Shown: in pieces, positions 7,995-20,096 of the stretch
Layout: every line of letters begins with the position of its first letter
Position numbering within the stretch: position 1 is the stretch's first letter
Source of the DNA: a bacterium
Lineage (GTDB): Bacteria; Deinococcota; Deinococci; Deinococcales; Deinococcaceae
Direction of reading: 5' to 3'
Length of the DNA: 64,000 nucleotides
Assembly: GCA_021810505.1 (NCBI GenBank)
Contig: JAJZIR010000007.1
Coordinates: forward strand, 1-64,000
The notes under the pieces: generated by a model
Told to the model about the DNA's origin: nothing
Seen by the model: only the letters and a program-made list of their open reading frames with translations
Databases searched by the model: none
Position numbers and translations under genes: made by a program

Positions 7995-8417
7995 TCCGCG
8001 TCGGATCGTCTTCGACACGAATGTCTTCGTAGCGGCCGTCACGTCGCGAGAGGGTGTGTCCGCTCGCCTGCTTCTTGCTGCGAAGGCTGGGCGGGTTCAG
8101 TTTGTTGTCTCGCCGTTGCTGATCGACGAGCTGTCGGACGTGCTGGCACGCCCGAAGTTCCGGCGGTATCTGAGCGTCGAGGAGGCGCACGAGTTCGTGG
8201 ATGCGATCCGGGAACTGGTCGTCATCGTGGATGATCCCCCAGAGAGGGACGATCCCATCACTGGTGATCCCGACGACGACTTCCTCGTCCTCCTGGCGGA
8301 GGCGGCGGGTGCTGGCATACTGGTATCGGGGGAGACCCGGACCTCACCGCGGTGAGGCGTCCTGGACTTGTAGTGATGACGCCTCGGGCGTTCCTGGAGG
8401 CCCTGGGCGACGCGTGA
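7987..8417 (+). pseudogene. VapC-like PIN-domain toxin with C-terminal frameshift
   Basis: It begins GTG at 7987, overlapping vapB. The PIN fold is clear: RRIVFDTNVFVAAV (first catalytic Asp), VVSPLLIDELSDVLARPKFRRYL (Glu), and DDPITGDPDDDFLVLLAEA (Asp pair). After GILVSG the frame shifts near 8332 and stops early at 8355. In the shifted frame the missing end is legible (DPDLTAVRRPGLVVMTPRAF) and terminates at 8417, which is the normal family C-terminus. The catalytic carboxylates seen are intact, but the last beta-alpha unit is lost, so activity is doubtful. A single base deletion or two-base insertion explains it; a sequencing error is the alternative. Confidence 0.75.
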
Positions 8418-8474
8418 TCACCGACATCCCGGCAGGGCTCAGCAAGCCCCGCCGGGAGCGGGCCCGGGCGTTAC

Positions 8475-8700
8475 GTCGCCGGGATAGCCGGAGTGCTCTT
8501 CGAGGAGAGTGCCTGGAGCCGGCTGCCGACGATCTCGGTGGTCCGTCGTGTGCTGCCGTCGGTGGTCCGCCACTGGTGGCTCTAGAGCCGACCCTCGATG
8601 TAGGCGAGGCGCCCCTTGCCGAGGTACAGGCGAAGGTGGCGAGCTGGCCCCAGAGGACCACGTCGTGGTCCTCTGGGTGGTTCTTGATGCCGTTCGTGGG
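8475..8700 (-). pseudogene. Single-stranded DNA-binding protein (SSB) remnant
   Basis: On the minus strand, fragments of an SSB OB-fold can be read in order through a frameshift and a stop. These are HDVVLWGQLA (about 8640-8680), then in another frame LYLGKGRLAYIEGRL, a stop, then SHQWRTTDGSTRRTTEIV and GSRLQAL. The spacing and residues (KGR..YIEGRL..W...DG..R..TEIV...LQ.L) are the standard second half of bacterial SSB. The N-terminal third is not recognisable and no start is present. It lies in the foreign insert, opposite in orientation to vapBC, and suggests a plasmid or phage source. The frame breaks are real in the given sequence, so no function is expected. Confidence 0.75.
8651..8675. 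repeat. 25-bp perfect palindrome within the ssb remnant
   Basis: Arms CAGAGGACCACG and CGTGGTCCTCTG flank one central base. It coincides with codons for the PEDHDVVLW stretch of the SSB remnant, so it may be partly a coincidence of codon choice. Confidence 0.6.
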
Positions 8701-8796
8701 GATCGCATTGCCCGCCAGAGTGGGCAAAGGGCGATATGGCGGCTTGTGCTGAAATTTGACGGTGGCACAGTGGCTGTGGGGTGAGGCAACTCAAAC

Positions 8797-9113
8797 TAGC
8801 TGGCCTGGCCAAGGCCCTCCTGCAGGGAGCCCCTTTCCGGGTGCGCCGGCTGCTGTGCTACCCGGGCAACGCACCTGTCCGGGCTGAGCTGCTGGTCGAC
8901 GTGGGGTCTATGGCCGAGGTCTGGAGGGCGGCGGTGCTGTGCCACGCCAGCCAGTTTTCTGGCCCGACCGTCTCCGAGACGGTCGGGCCAGAGATCGTCG
9001 AGCGGCGCCTAGCCCGGATGATGTACTGGGGGACCTTCGCTGGGGTGCGCTACGCCGACGCTTTCACCACCCTGGGACCGCTGCTGCTCCGCGCGGAAGC
9101 CCTGCTGCCCTGA
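8797..9113 (+). pseudogene. Truncated 3' copy of bshB1
   Basis: Encodes the C-terminal 105 residues of the deacetylase (from LAGLAKA to EALLP) without the HPDD zinc motif. One substitution changes Pro to Leu; the other two are synonymous. It has no credible promoter or start and no expected function. Confidence 0.9.
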
Positions 9114-9213
9114 GGCCCTCAGCGCCTGCGGCGGCGCTGCTGGGGGCGGTGATCCCCCCGCCGGCTGCCGCGGAAAAGCTGGGGGCTGACGGCGTCGGAG
9201 AGGTCGCCGGGCT
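8797..9213. repeat. 417-bp direct repeat, right copy
   Basis: Second copy of the bshB1-rnr junction segment, differing from 7167-7583 at three positions. The right copy is continuous with the intact rnr gene and the left copy with the intact bshB1 gene, so both genes survive the insertion. Confidence 0.95.
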
Positions 9214-11890
9214 GAGGAGCCCAGTCGCCGAAGTAGAGCCGCTGGACGGTGACGCTGACCGGCCGCAGGTGCTCGTTCTTGGGCCGCTCCATGGTGACCA
9301 CCCTCCGGGCCTGCGGCGCAGCCGCCTGGGGCTGGGCCCCGGAGTGCTCCCGGCGGGGGTGGCGGGCCGGGTGGTTCCTGGGCTCCTCCGGCCTGGGACC
9401 CCGGGGCTGCGGGCTGGACGCCGGCCGCGGGCCGGCTGGGGCGCCCTGGGTCTGGGCGGGCCGAGCTGTCTGGGTAGCCTGGGCGGGCCGGGCTGTCTGG
9501 GTAGCGGGCTGCCTGGCCGGGGCCGGCTTGCGGTCCCCGGGACGGCGGGCTCTGGGCTTGGGTGTGTCTGCGTTTTTATCCACTGTGGATCCCTCCAGGG
9601 CCAGGTCGATCTGCCTGGCCAGCGGGTTGACTTGGGCGATGACCACCCGGAGCTGGTCTCCTAGGCGGTAGGTGCGGCCGCGGGAACGCCCGCGCAGGAG
9701 CATCGACTCCTCCACGTAAACGTAGTAATCGTCCTGCAGGGCGCTGATGTGCAGCAAACCCTCCACGCCGTTCTCCAAGGCCACGAACAGGCCAAAGCCC
9801 GCCACCCCCGAGACGCGGCCCGAGTAGGCCTCGCTGAGGTGGGCCTGGGCCCACTTGGCCTGGTAGTAGCGGGCCAGGTCGCGCTCGGCGTCGGCAGCGG
9901 CGCGCTCCCGCTCGGAGGTGTGCTCGGCGGCGGCTGGCAGCGCAGCGAACAGGCGCTCGGCCGCGGCCCTGGTCAGCTTGCCGGCCAGGTGCAGCTTGAG
10001 GGCCCGGTGGACCAAGAGGTCCGGATAGCGGCGGATCGGGCTGGTGAAGTGCAGGTATTCGGAGAAGGCCAGGCCGAAGTGGCCGAGGTTGTCCGGGGCG
10101 TAGCGCGCCTGCTTGAGCGAGCGCAGCAGCAGGCGGCTGACCACCGACTCGTGCGGCGTCCCTTGGGCCTGCTTGAGCACGCCCTGGTAGGCGAGGGGGC
10201 TGGGTTGCTCTTCCAAAATCGAGAAGCCGAAACGCTGCATCGCCGCAGCCACGTCCTGGAAGCGCTCCTGGCTGGGCTGCTCGTGCACCCGGAAGAGCGC
10301 CGGTATCCTGTGCTCCAACATGTAGCGGGCGACCGTCCGGTTGGCCAGCAGCATCAGATCCTCGATCAGGCCGCGGGCCGTCTCCTCTCGGATGGGCCTC
10401 AGGTCCAGCTGGCCCCCGGGGCCCACCTCGACCCGGACCTCTCCCAGGTGGAAGTCGAGGCTGCCCTGGTTGAGCCGGTGCTGGTGGAGGCGGGTGGTCA
10501 GCTTGAGCAGCAGGTGGAGGTCTCCCTCCAGCGCCCGCGCCTCAGGGGCCAGGGCCGAGCGCCCCTGGCTGAAATCCTCCACCTGATCGTAGGTCAGCCG
10601 AGCCCGTGAGCGGATCACCGAGGACACGATCCGGCTGCCGACCACCTCGCCGGCCGGCGAGAGCTCGATCAAGGTGCTGAGCGCCAAGCGGTCCTGACCG
10701 GGGACCAGGCTGCCCAAGCCGTTGCTGATCTGCTCAGGCAGCATCGGCAAGACCTTGCCCGGGAGGTAGACGCTGGTGGCGCGCAGGTAGGCCTCGGCGT
10801 CCAGGGCGGATCCCTCGGGGACGAAGTGAGAGACGTCGGCGATGTGCACGCCGACCAGGAAGTGACCGTCCCCTAGGACCTCGATGTGGATGGCGTCGTC
10901 GAAGTCCTTGGCATCTGCGCCGTCCACAGTGAAGACCGCCCGGTCCCGCAGGTCGGTCCGCTTGGGCGAGACCCGCAAGCCCTTGCGGAGCAGCGCGTCC
11001 AGCTCCGGCTGCAGCTCCGGCGGAAACTCGGCGCGCAGGCCGTAGGTCGCGATCACCGCGGCGGTCTCGGTCTCCGGGCTCTCCTGGTCTCCTAAGAGCT
11101 CTTCGACCTCGGCCTCGGCCTCGGCCGAACCGGTCTGCTCCGGCCAGCGCAACCTGGCGATCACCCGGGTGCCGCTCCTAAAGCGCACCCCCTTGCCCAC
11201 CAAGCGCAGCGGGCGGCCGCGGGCCAGGTCGGGGAGCAGCCAGCGCTGGCCGGCCTCTAGGGAGACGGTGCCGACCAGCCGCTCCCGGCCCCGCTTCAGC
11301 ACCGAGACCACCCTGGCCCGCGGCGAGCCGCCGGCCTGCTGGGCCTCTTGCGGCTGGACCAGGACCTGGTCGCCGTCCCAGGCCGAACCGGTGTCCGCGG
11401 GAGCGATGTAGAGGTCCTGGCCACCGCCCAGCGGGATGGCGAAGCCGTAGCCGCTCTGGCCGGAGGAGGCCTGGAAGCGGGCTAGGACCAGGTCGCCGGC
11501 GCGGGCGTAGCGGTCCCCCCCCAAGCCGAGCAGCCACCCCTCCGAGGCCCCAGCGGCGAGCAGGGCCTCCAGCCCTTCCGGGCCGCCGAGCTCGGCCCGC
11601 TCCTCAGGGCTGAGGACCTCCCACAGGGAATCCGCCGAGAACCAGCTGCCTTGGACCCGCGCCAGCAACCGGTCGCGCGGGTCCTCCGGCGCTCTGGGTT
11701 CTGGAGCCCCAAGGTCCTCCGGGCCGGGCCCAGGGGCGCCCTGGGCAGCCAGCCTGGGGAGTGGGCGGCGCTCCGGGAACGACCGCCGGCTCGGCGCGCT
11801 CGGCAGCGAAGGAGCAGTGGGTTTGGAGAGCGCCGTGCCCGGACGGAGCTGAGGCGGCCAAAGGGGGGGAGGTGGGTTCACCATGGGCAC
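9119..11890 (-). CDS. rnr: Ribonuclease R (RNB-domain 3'-5' exoribonuclease)
   Basis: About 923 residues from the first candidate start (GTG 11890; ATG 11884 also possible, no clear Shine-Dalgarno). A Pro-rich N-terminal 70 residues precedes cold-shock/OB domains (SGYGFAIPLGGGQDLYIAP near residue 145). The RNB catalytic core follows (DGADAKDFDDAIH at about 323-335, HFTSPIRRYPDLLVHR further on). An S1 domain (YSGRVSGVAGFGLFVALENG) comes next, then a tail of roughly 165 residues rich in Pro, Arg, Gln and Ala with a repeated ATQTARPAQ unit. It degrades structured RNA. The basic tail is expected to bind RNA or the ribosome, which is inference. It converges with the truncated bshB1 copy, 5 bp apart. 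Confidence 0.93.
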   Translation of the reverse strand: MPMVNPPPPLWPPQLRPGTALSKPTAPSLPSAPSRRSFPERRPLPRLAAQGAPGPGPEDLGAPEPRAPEDPRDRLLARVQGSWFSADSLWEVLSPEERAELGGPEGLEALLAAGASEGWLLGLGGDRYARAGDLVLARFQASSGQSGYGFAIPLGGGQDLYIAPADTGSAWDGDQVLVQPQEAQQAGGSPRARVVSVLKRGRERLVGTVSLEAGQRWLLPDLARGRPLRLVGKGVRFRSGTRVIARLRWPEQTGSAEAEAEVEELLGDQESPETETAAVIATYGLRAEFPPELQPELDALLRKGLRVSPKRTDLRDRAVFTVDGADAKDFDDAIHIEVLGDGHFLVGVHIADVSHFVPEGSALDAEAYLRATSVYLPGKVLPMLPEQISNGLGSLVPGQDRLALSTLIELSPAGEVVGSRIVSSVIRSRARLTYDQVEDFSQGRSALAPEARALEGDLHLLLKLTTRLHQHRLNQGSLDFHLGEVRVEVGPGGQLDLRPIREETARGLIEDLMLLANRTVARYMLEHRIPALFRVHEQPSQERFQDVAAAMQRFGFSILEEQPSPLAYQGVLKQAQGTPHESVVSRLLLRSLKQARYAPDNLGHFGLAFSEYLHFTSPIRRYPDLLVHRALKLHLAGKLTRAAAERLFAALPAAAEHTSERERAAADAERDLARYYQAKWAQAHLSEAYSGRVSGVAGFGLFVALENGVEGLLHISALQDDYYVYVEESMLLRGRSRGRTYRLGDQLRVVIAQVNPLARQIDLALEGSTVDKNADTPKPRARRPGDRKPAPARQPATQTARPAQATQTARPAQTQGAPAGPRPASSPQPRGPRPEEPRNHPARHPRREHSGAQPQAAAPQARRVVTMERPKNEHLRPVSVTVQRLYFGDWAPQPGDLSDAVSPQLFRGSRRGDHRPQQRRRRR

Positions 11891-12022
11891 GCGCCTGGGG
11901 TGGGATCAATCTGCATCGGTCATCCGGTTGTTCTCGTCAAAGTGGCCTCTCCCTAGGCCCCAGCAGCGCCGGGTTGGGGCGTCCTCGCGGCCTCCTGGCG
12001 GACAGGGACCGCGGTTTCCCCC

Positions 12023-12028
12023 AGTGTA
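12023..12028 (-). promoter_or_regulatory. Extended -10 TGCTACACT, probable rnr promoter
   Basis: Read on the minus strand, TGC precedes TACACT, the same extended -10 seen before hxlR and rplM. It would give rnr a leader of about 125 nt and is divergent from the secA promoter 40 bp away. Confidence 0.45.
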
Positions 12029-12068
12029 GCATGCAGCCAGACCAGGGGGCGGGGAACGGGGCAGCGGC

Positions 12069-12074
12069 TATACT
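12069..12074 (+). promoter_or_regulatory. -10 box TATACT, leaderless start for secA
   Basis: TATACT is 7 nt before the ATG at 12082. This supports that ATG over upstream in-frame codons that reach into the rnr promoter region. Confidence 0.55.
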
Positions 12075-12081
12075 TGGAAGC

Positions 12082-14898
<2,817 letters not shown>

Positions 14899-14899
14899 G

Positions 14900-15271
14900 T
14901 CAGCCGGCGTCCGGCTGGCACTGGGCCAGGTGGTTCCTGGCCCAGTGGTCGACTGCGGCCACCACCCCTTGCAGGGCGATCCCGGCCTCGGTGAGCTGGT
15001 AGCTGGTCCTGGGCGGCATGGTCGAGTGCACCCTGCGCAGGACGATTCCCTTGGTCTCCAGGTGTTCTAGGCGCTGGGACAGGGTGACGGCGTTCACCCC
15101 GCCGACCAGCCGGCGCAGCTCGTTGAACCCTGAAGGCCCGGGGAGTAGGGCGCGGATGATGTGCAGAGTCCACTTCTCCTGCAAGAGGTTGATCGCCTGG
15201 TAGACCGGGCAAAACCCGCTCTCGGCAAGGGCCGGGCGCAGATCTGATTCCTGGTCCGAAACCCTAAGCAT
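14900..15271 (-). CDS. HxlR family winged-helix transcriptional regulator
   Basis: 123 residues. CPVYQAINLLQEKWTLHIIRALLPGPSGFNELRR is the HxlR start region, including the conserved Cys near residue 21. It is followed by the recognition helix and wing (VNAVTLSQRLEHLETKGIV, PPRTSYQLTEAGIAL). Members sense redox or electrophile stress or small ligands. It ends 1 bp from the end of secA and faces aroE. A TACACT -10 lies 5 nt before the ATG. The start codon lies inside an imperfect palindrome (CTAAGCATGCCTTAG), a plausible autoregulatory operator. Confidence 0.9.
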   Translation of the reverse strand: MLRVSDQESDLRPALAESGFCPVYQAINLLQEKWTLHIIRALLPGPSGFNELRRLVGGVNAVTLSQRLEHLETKGIVLRRVHSTMPPRTSYQLTEAGIALQGVVAAVDHWARNHLAQCQPDAG

Positions 15272-15276
15272 GCCTT

Positions 15277-15282
15277 AGTGTA
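15277..15282 (-). promoter_or_regulatory. Extended -10 TGCTACACT, leaderless start for HxlR regulator
   Basis: On the minus strand TACACT is 5 nt before the ATG at 15271 and is preceded by TGC. The start-site palindrome at 15263-15277 abuts it, so a bound repressor would block transcription initiation. Confidence 0.5.
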
Positions 15283-15330
15283 GCACGCGGCCATTTCATG
15301 GACCGGTCTGGCCCGAGGGGGCGCGGCTGC

Positions 15331-15336
15331 TAGACT
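15331..15336 (+). promoter_or_regulatory. -10 box TAGACT, leaderless start for aroE
   Basis: TAGACT is preceded by TGC and lies 7 nt before the ATG at 15344. Confidence 0.55.
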
Positions 15337-15343
15337 GGTAGGG

Positions 15344-16216
15344 ATGTGGGCCGCGGGCAGCCAGGAGGGCGGAGGGCGCACCCCACGCGGTGGTTTCGGG
15401 CAGCGCGCCTACCTGTTCGCCCATCCGGTCGGGCACTCCATCTCGCCCGCGCTGCACGCGGCGGCCTTCGTCCACTGCGGCATCCCCGGAAGCTACGCGG
15501 CCGTGGACGTCCCCCCGGAGGACCTCCCGGCGCGGGTCCAGTCGCTGCGGGGGGAGGGCGTCTTGGGGGCCAACCTCAGCTTGCCGCTCAAGGAGCAAGT
15601 CCTGGAATTGGTGGACACCTGCGGCGACGAGGTCCGGGCCATCGGAGCGGCCAACACCGTGGTGCACCGCGGTGGCCGGCTGATCGCCCGGAACACCGAC
15701 GCCTCGGGCCTGCTGGCCGCCCTGGAAGCAGCGGGCTGCTCCGGGGCCGAGCAGGCTCTGGTCATCGGCGCGGGGGGGGCCGCCCGGGCTGCGGCCTACG
15801 CGCTGGCGTCCTGGGGAAGCTGCGTCCACCTGATCAACCGCGGGGAGCAGCGGGCGGTCCGGGTGCGGGAGGAGCTGGGGCTGCGCGGCCTGGCCACCAG
15901 CCGCCCGGAGGAGCTGCCCTGGGCGGAGATCGGCCTGATCGTCCAGGCCACCAGCGCCGGCCTGAACGATCCGGAATCGGCCCCGCTGGAGCTACCGGCG
16001 CTGCCGCAGCGGCCGGTGGTCATGGACATGATCTATCGCCCCAGGTGGACCAAGCTGCTCCGCCAGGCCGCGGCCCAGGGCTGTCCGCTGGTATTCGGCC
16101 TGGAGATGCTGCTGCACCAAGCCGCCGGTTCCTTCGCCCTGTGGACCGGCCTCCAGGTACCTACCGCGGTGCTGCGGGAGGCGGCGCGCGCGGAGCTCGG
16201 GCCCGGTCAGCTGTGA
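15344..16216 (+). CDS. aroE: Shikimate dehydrogenase
   Basis: 290 residues. After about 20 poorly conserved residues comes the substrate-binding stretch AYLFAHPVGHSISPALHAAAF. GANLSLPLKEQVLEL follows with the catalytic Lys, then IGAANTVVH. The NADP-binding loop VIGAGGAARAAAYAL and the late VFGLEMLLHQAAGSFALW complete the family pattern. It reduces 3-dehydroshikimate to shikimate. The other aro genes are elsewhere in the window (aroB-aroQ, aroC-aroK). The end of the gene overlaps the rpoD promoter region. Confidence 0.95.
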   Translation: MWAAGSQEGGGRTPRGGFGQRAYLFAHPVGHSISPALHAAAFVHCGIPGSYAAVDVPPEDLPARVQSLRGEGVLGANLSLPLKEQVLELVDTCGDEVRAIGAANTVVHRGGRLIARNTDASGLLAALEAAGCSGAEQALVIGAGGAARAAAYALASWGSCVHLINRGEQRAVRVREELGLRGLATSRPEELPWAEIGLIVQATSAGLNDPESAPLELPALPQRPVVMDMIYRPRWTKLLRQAAAQGCPLVFGLEMLLHQAAGSFALWTGLQVPTAVLREAARAELGPGQL

Positions 16217-16233
16217 CGGCCTGCCCGGCGTGC

Positions 16234-16239
16234 TAGAAT
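16234..16239 (+). promoter_or_regulatory. Extended -10 TGCTAGAAT upstream of rpoD
   Basis: TAGAAT with TGC before it; TGTGAC lies 16 bp upstream as a weak -35 and overlaps the aroE stop. The leader to rpoD is about 55 nt and the gene has a modest purine-rich Shine-Dalgarno (AAGGGGG). Confidence 0.5.
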
Positions 16240-16301
16240 AGAAGCTTGTCTGCGGCCCAGACGCTAAGGGTCCGCGGCCCAGCAGCCACCAAGGGGGCTA
16301 G

Positions 16302-17564
<1,263 letters not shown>

Positions 17565-17584
17565 GCCTGAACCGGGCAATGAAA

Positions 17585-17611
17585 AGCCGGCTGGGCTCTG
17601 CCCAGCCGGCT
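17585..17611. terminator. Bidirectional terminator between rpoD and rpsI
   Basis: AGCCGGCTGGGC, loop TCT, GCCCAGCCGGCT: a perfect 12-bp stem between the convergent stop codons. On the minus strand the stem is followed by TTTTC, fitting intrinsic termination for rplM-rpsI. Confidence 0.85.
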
Positions 17612-17624
17612 CGCGAGCGAGAGA

Positions 17625-18014
17625 TCAGCGCTTGCTGAACTGCGGGGCCCTGCGGGCCTTCTTGAGGCCGGCTTTCTTGCGCTCGACCATGCGGGCGTCC
17701 CGGGTCAACAGGCCCTTGGGCTTGAGGACGGCGCGGAAGTCGGGATTGGCCTTGAGCAGGGCGCGGGCCACCCCCAGGCGGATGGCATCGGCCTGGCCGC
17801 CCGGACCGCCCCCGGCCACGGTGATGTAGGCGTCGTAGCGCCCCACCGTCCCGGTCTCGCGGAAAGCCTGCACGGCGTTGACCGCTTTGAGGATCCCGCG
17901 GAAATAGGACTGGAATTCGACGCCGTTCACCTGGATGCGGCCCTCGCCCGGGCTCAGGAATACCCTGGCTACCGCGGACTTGCGGCGCCCGGTCCCGTAG
18001 TACTGTTCCTTCAT
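17625..18014 (-). CDS. rpsI: 30S ribosomal protein S9
   Basis: 129 residues, normal length. [21 protein letters not shown] at the N-terminus, then [21 protein letters not shown], and the basic C-terminal tail RRAPQFSKR, whose last residues contact tRNA in the P site. The ATG at 18014 overlaps the rplM stop (ATGA). A longer start 12 nt upstream is in frame but lies inside rplM and lacks better support. Confidence 0.97.
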   Translation of the reverse strand: MKEQYYGTGRRKSAVARVFLSPGEGRIQVNGVEFQSYFRGILKAVNAVQAFRETGTVGRYDAYITVAGGGPGGQADAIRLGVARALLKANPDFRAVLKPKGLLTRDARMVERKKAGLKKARRAPQFSKR

Positions 18015-18433
18015 CTCCACTCCCATAGAGCCGGCTGCTGAGCCTGGTGCGGGTGCATACCGCCGGCGTAGACCTTGAGGCGGGTGTGCAGCCGGCGGCC
18101 CAACCGGCCCTTAGGCAGCATGCCGAACACAGCGTGCTCGATGACCCGCTCCGGATGGCGGCTCAGGGCGACGCGGGCGGTCTCGACCTTGAGCCCCCCC
18201 TGGTAGCCGGTGTAGCGGGTGTAGCGCTTGTCGTCCAGCTTGTTGCCGGTAAGGACCACCTTATCGGCATTGATCACGATGACGAAGTCACCCATAGCGA
18301 CGTTGGGGGTGAAGTCAGGGCGGTGCTTCCCACGCAGCAAGGTGGCTAGCAGCGTGGCCAAGCGCCCCAGCGTCTGGCCCTGAGCGTCCACCACCACCCA
18401 ATGGGCCTCGAAGTCCCTAGGAAAATAGGTCAT
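18011..18433 (-). CDS. rplM: 50S ribosomal protein L13
   Basis: 140 residues. The family pattern is continuous: [80 protein letters not shown]. It is an early-assembly 23S rRNA-binding protein, co-transcribed with rpsI as in most bacteria. An in-frame GTG at 18439 has slightly better spacing from AGGAGA and may be the true start, adding two residues. Confidence 0.96.
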   Translation of the reverse strand: MTYFPRDFEAHWVVVDAQGQTLGRLATLLATLLRGKHRPDFTPNVAMGDFVIVINADKVVLTGNKLDDKRYTRYTGYQGGLKVETARVALSRHPERVIEHAVFGMLPKGRLGRRLHTRLKVYAGGMHPHQAQQPALWEWR

Positions 18434-18517
18434 GTACACGCGAACTCTCCTGAATCCGGGATACCGCTCTGCGATCGGGGAGCAGTCGGAAACCCCTGGC
18501 CCTACCAAGCCTCGGGC

Positions 18518-18523
18518 AGTGTA
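18518..18523 (-). promoter_or_regulatory. Extended -10 TGCTACACT for rplM-rpsI
   Basis: On the minus strand TACACT preceded by TGC gives a leader of about 75 nt before rplM ending in AGGAGA. Such a leader could host autoregulation by L13; no specific fold was recognised. Confidence 0.45.
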
Positions 18524-18548
18524 GCACACCGGCGCCGGAGGGACGAGT

Positions 18549-18977
18549 TCAGAGGCGCTCCAGCAACACCTCCATGGCCAAGCGGTAGCCCAGGGGGCCG
18601 AAGCCGCTGACCTTGCCCAGGCAGACCCCGGCGGTGACCGAGACCTGGCGGAAAGCCTCCCGGGCATCGACGTTGCTGAGGTGGACCTCGACCACCGGAA
18701 GCGGTTGGCCGGCGACGGCATCCCGCAGCGCATAGGAGTAGTGGGTCAGCGCCCCGGGATTGAGCACGATCCCGGTGAAGCCGTGCCCTTCGGCGTCCTG
18801 GATCCACTCGATCAGCTGGCCCTCGAAGTTGCTCTGGCGACAGGTCACATCGGTTCCCAGCTCGGCCGCGTAAGCTTCGCAGAGGCTCTCTAGGTCGCTG
18901 AGGGTCAAGGTGCCGTAGATCTGAGGTTCCCGCTTACCCAGCGCGTTCAGGTTCGGGCCGTTCAGGATCAGGACCAT
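18549..18977 (-). CDS. aroQ: 3-dehydroquinate dehydratase, type II
   Basis: 142 residues. [21 protein letters not shown] includes the catalytic region (the family's active-site Tyr is in IYG). [36 protein letters not shown] with the catalytic His, and [16 protein letters not shown] follow. It dehydrates 3-dehydroquinate to 3-dehydroshikimate. It is downstream of aroB on the same strand, 45 bp apart, so the two consecutive shikimate steps are encoded together. A GTG at 18992 would add five residues (MSEWS) and is less like the family start. Confidence 0.95.
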   Translation of the reverse strand: MVLILNGPNLNALGKREPQIYGTLTLSDLESLCEAYAAELGTDVTCRQSNFEGQLIEWIQDAEGHGFTGIVLNPGALTHYSYALRDAVAGQPLPVVEVHLSNVDAREAFRQVSVTAGVCLGKVSGFGPLGYRLAMEVLLERL

Positions 18978-19022
18978 GCTCCATTCTGACACCGCTCGCC
19001 CGGGGAGCCGGCGGATCGCCGC

Positions 19023-20096
19023 TCAGACCAGGCCCAGCTGCGCGGACGAGCGCAGGAAAGCGGCGTAGGTGGAGGCCAGGAGCCCCTGCGGCACGCGCTC
19101 CAGATAGGGCTGGCCGGGGGCCCGGAGCAAGGTAAAGCGCAGACCCTGCAGGTCGGCCTTCTTGTCTCTGGCCATCCAGGGCAGCAGGGGGGCGAGCTCG
19201 GGCGGGCAGAGCAGGGGCGGCCGCAGCCAGCGCAGCAACGCAGCCGTCTCGGAGGCGACACCGCTCCCCCCTAGGGCCTCGGAGAGTAGGGCCATGAAGT
19301 GCAGGCCGAGCGCCACCGCCTGGCCGTGACTGAGCCGGTGCCCCGACCAGGCCTCCAGGGCGTGGCCCAAGGTGTGCCCCAGATTGAGCTGGGCGCGCAG
19401 GCCGCTGCGCTCCTGGGGATCGCGCGCCACCACTCCGGCTTTGAAGGTCACCGAGGCGGTGATGGCCCGCTCCAGCTGCTCGCTGGCCACGTCTTCCGGG
19501 GAGAAGAAGCGCCCGGGCCAAGCCGCCCCGTCGAGCAGGCCGTGTTTGAACATCTCCACCTGGCCGTCCTTGAAGGCGGCCTCCGGCAGGGTGGAGAGGA
19601 GCAGGGGATCGATGTAGACCGCCTCAGGGGGCCAAAAGGCCCCGACCAGGTTCTTTCCCTCGGGGAGGTTGAGGGCGGTCTTGCCCCCGACCGCGGCGTC
19701 GACCATGGCCAGCAGGGTGGTGGGGATCAGGCGGAGAGCCACCCCGCGCAGGTAGGTCGCCGCGACGAAACCAGCCAGGTCGGTGGTGCACCCGCCTCCT
19801 ACCGCCAGGAGCTCGGCGCCGCGCGGCAGCGCCCAGTCGGCTAGGCGGCGCAGCACCTGCTCGTAGACGGCCAGGGTCTTGGCCTGCTCGCCGGCCGGAA
19901 CCGCCAGGCGCTGCTCCAGGGCGGGCAGGGCGGCCGACCAGCTGTCCGGCAGTCCGGCGTCGTAAAGCAGCGCCCCGCGCTCCGGGAGGGGAACACCGGC
20001 GAGCAGGCCCCGGCCGATCAGGACCGAGGTCTTACCGGCGGACAGCTTGGCGGCGGGGGCGAGGCTCCCCGGGCGCAGCTCAGACCGGCTGCTCAT
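19023..20096 (-). CDS. aroB: 3-dehydroquinate synthase
   Basis: 357 residues. The NAD-binding region has GAELLAVGGGCTTDLAGFVAATYLRG-type sequence. PTTLLAMVDAAVGGKTALNLPEGKN and QVEMFKHGLL follow, and the zinc ligands are in NLGHTLGHALE and LSHGQAVALGL. It converts DAHP to 3-dehydroquinate. The start ATG at 20096 overlaps the end of the MFS gene by 17 bp, implying one transcript MFS-aroB-aroQ. Longer in-frame extensions inside the MFS gene are not family-like. Confidence 0.94.
   Translation of the reverse strand: MSSRSELRPGSLAPAAKLSAGKTSVLIGRGLLAGVPLPERGALLYDAGLPDSWSAALPALEQRLAVPAGEQAKTLAVYEQVLRRLADWALPRGAELLAVGGGCTTDLAGFVAATYLRGVALRLIPTTLLAMVDAAVGGKTALNLPEGKNLVGAFWPPEAVYIDPLLLSTLPEAAFKDGQVEMFKHGLLDGAAWPGRFFSPEDVASEQLERAITASVTFKAGVVARDPQERSGLRAQLNLGHTLGHALEAWSGHRLSHGQAVALGLHFMALLSEALGGSGVASETAALLRWLRPPLLCPPELAPLLPWMARDKKADLQGLRFTLLRAPGQPYLERVPQGLLASTYAAFLRSSAQLGLV

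Noticed and set aside
11761-12081. Upstream extension of secA
   Set aside because: It runs through the rnr start and promoter region. SecA similarity begins at MFALINRLFD (12082), just after a -10 box.
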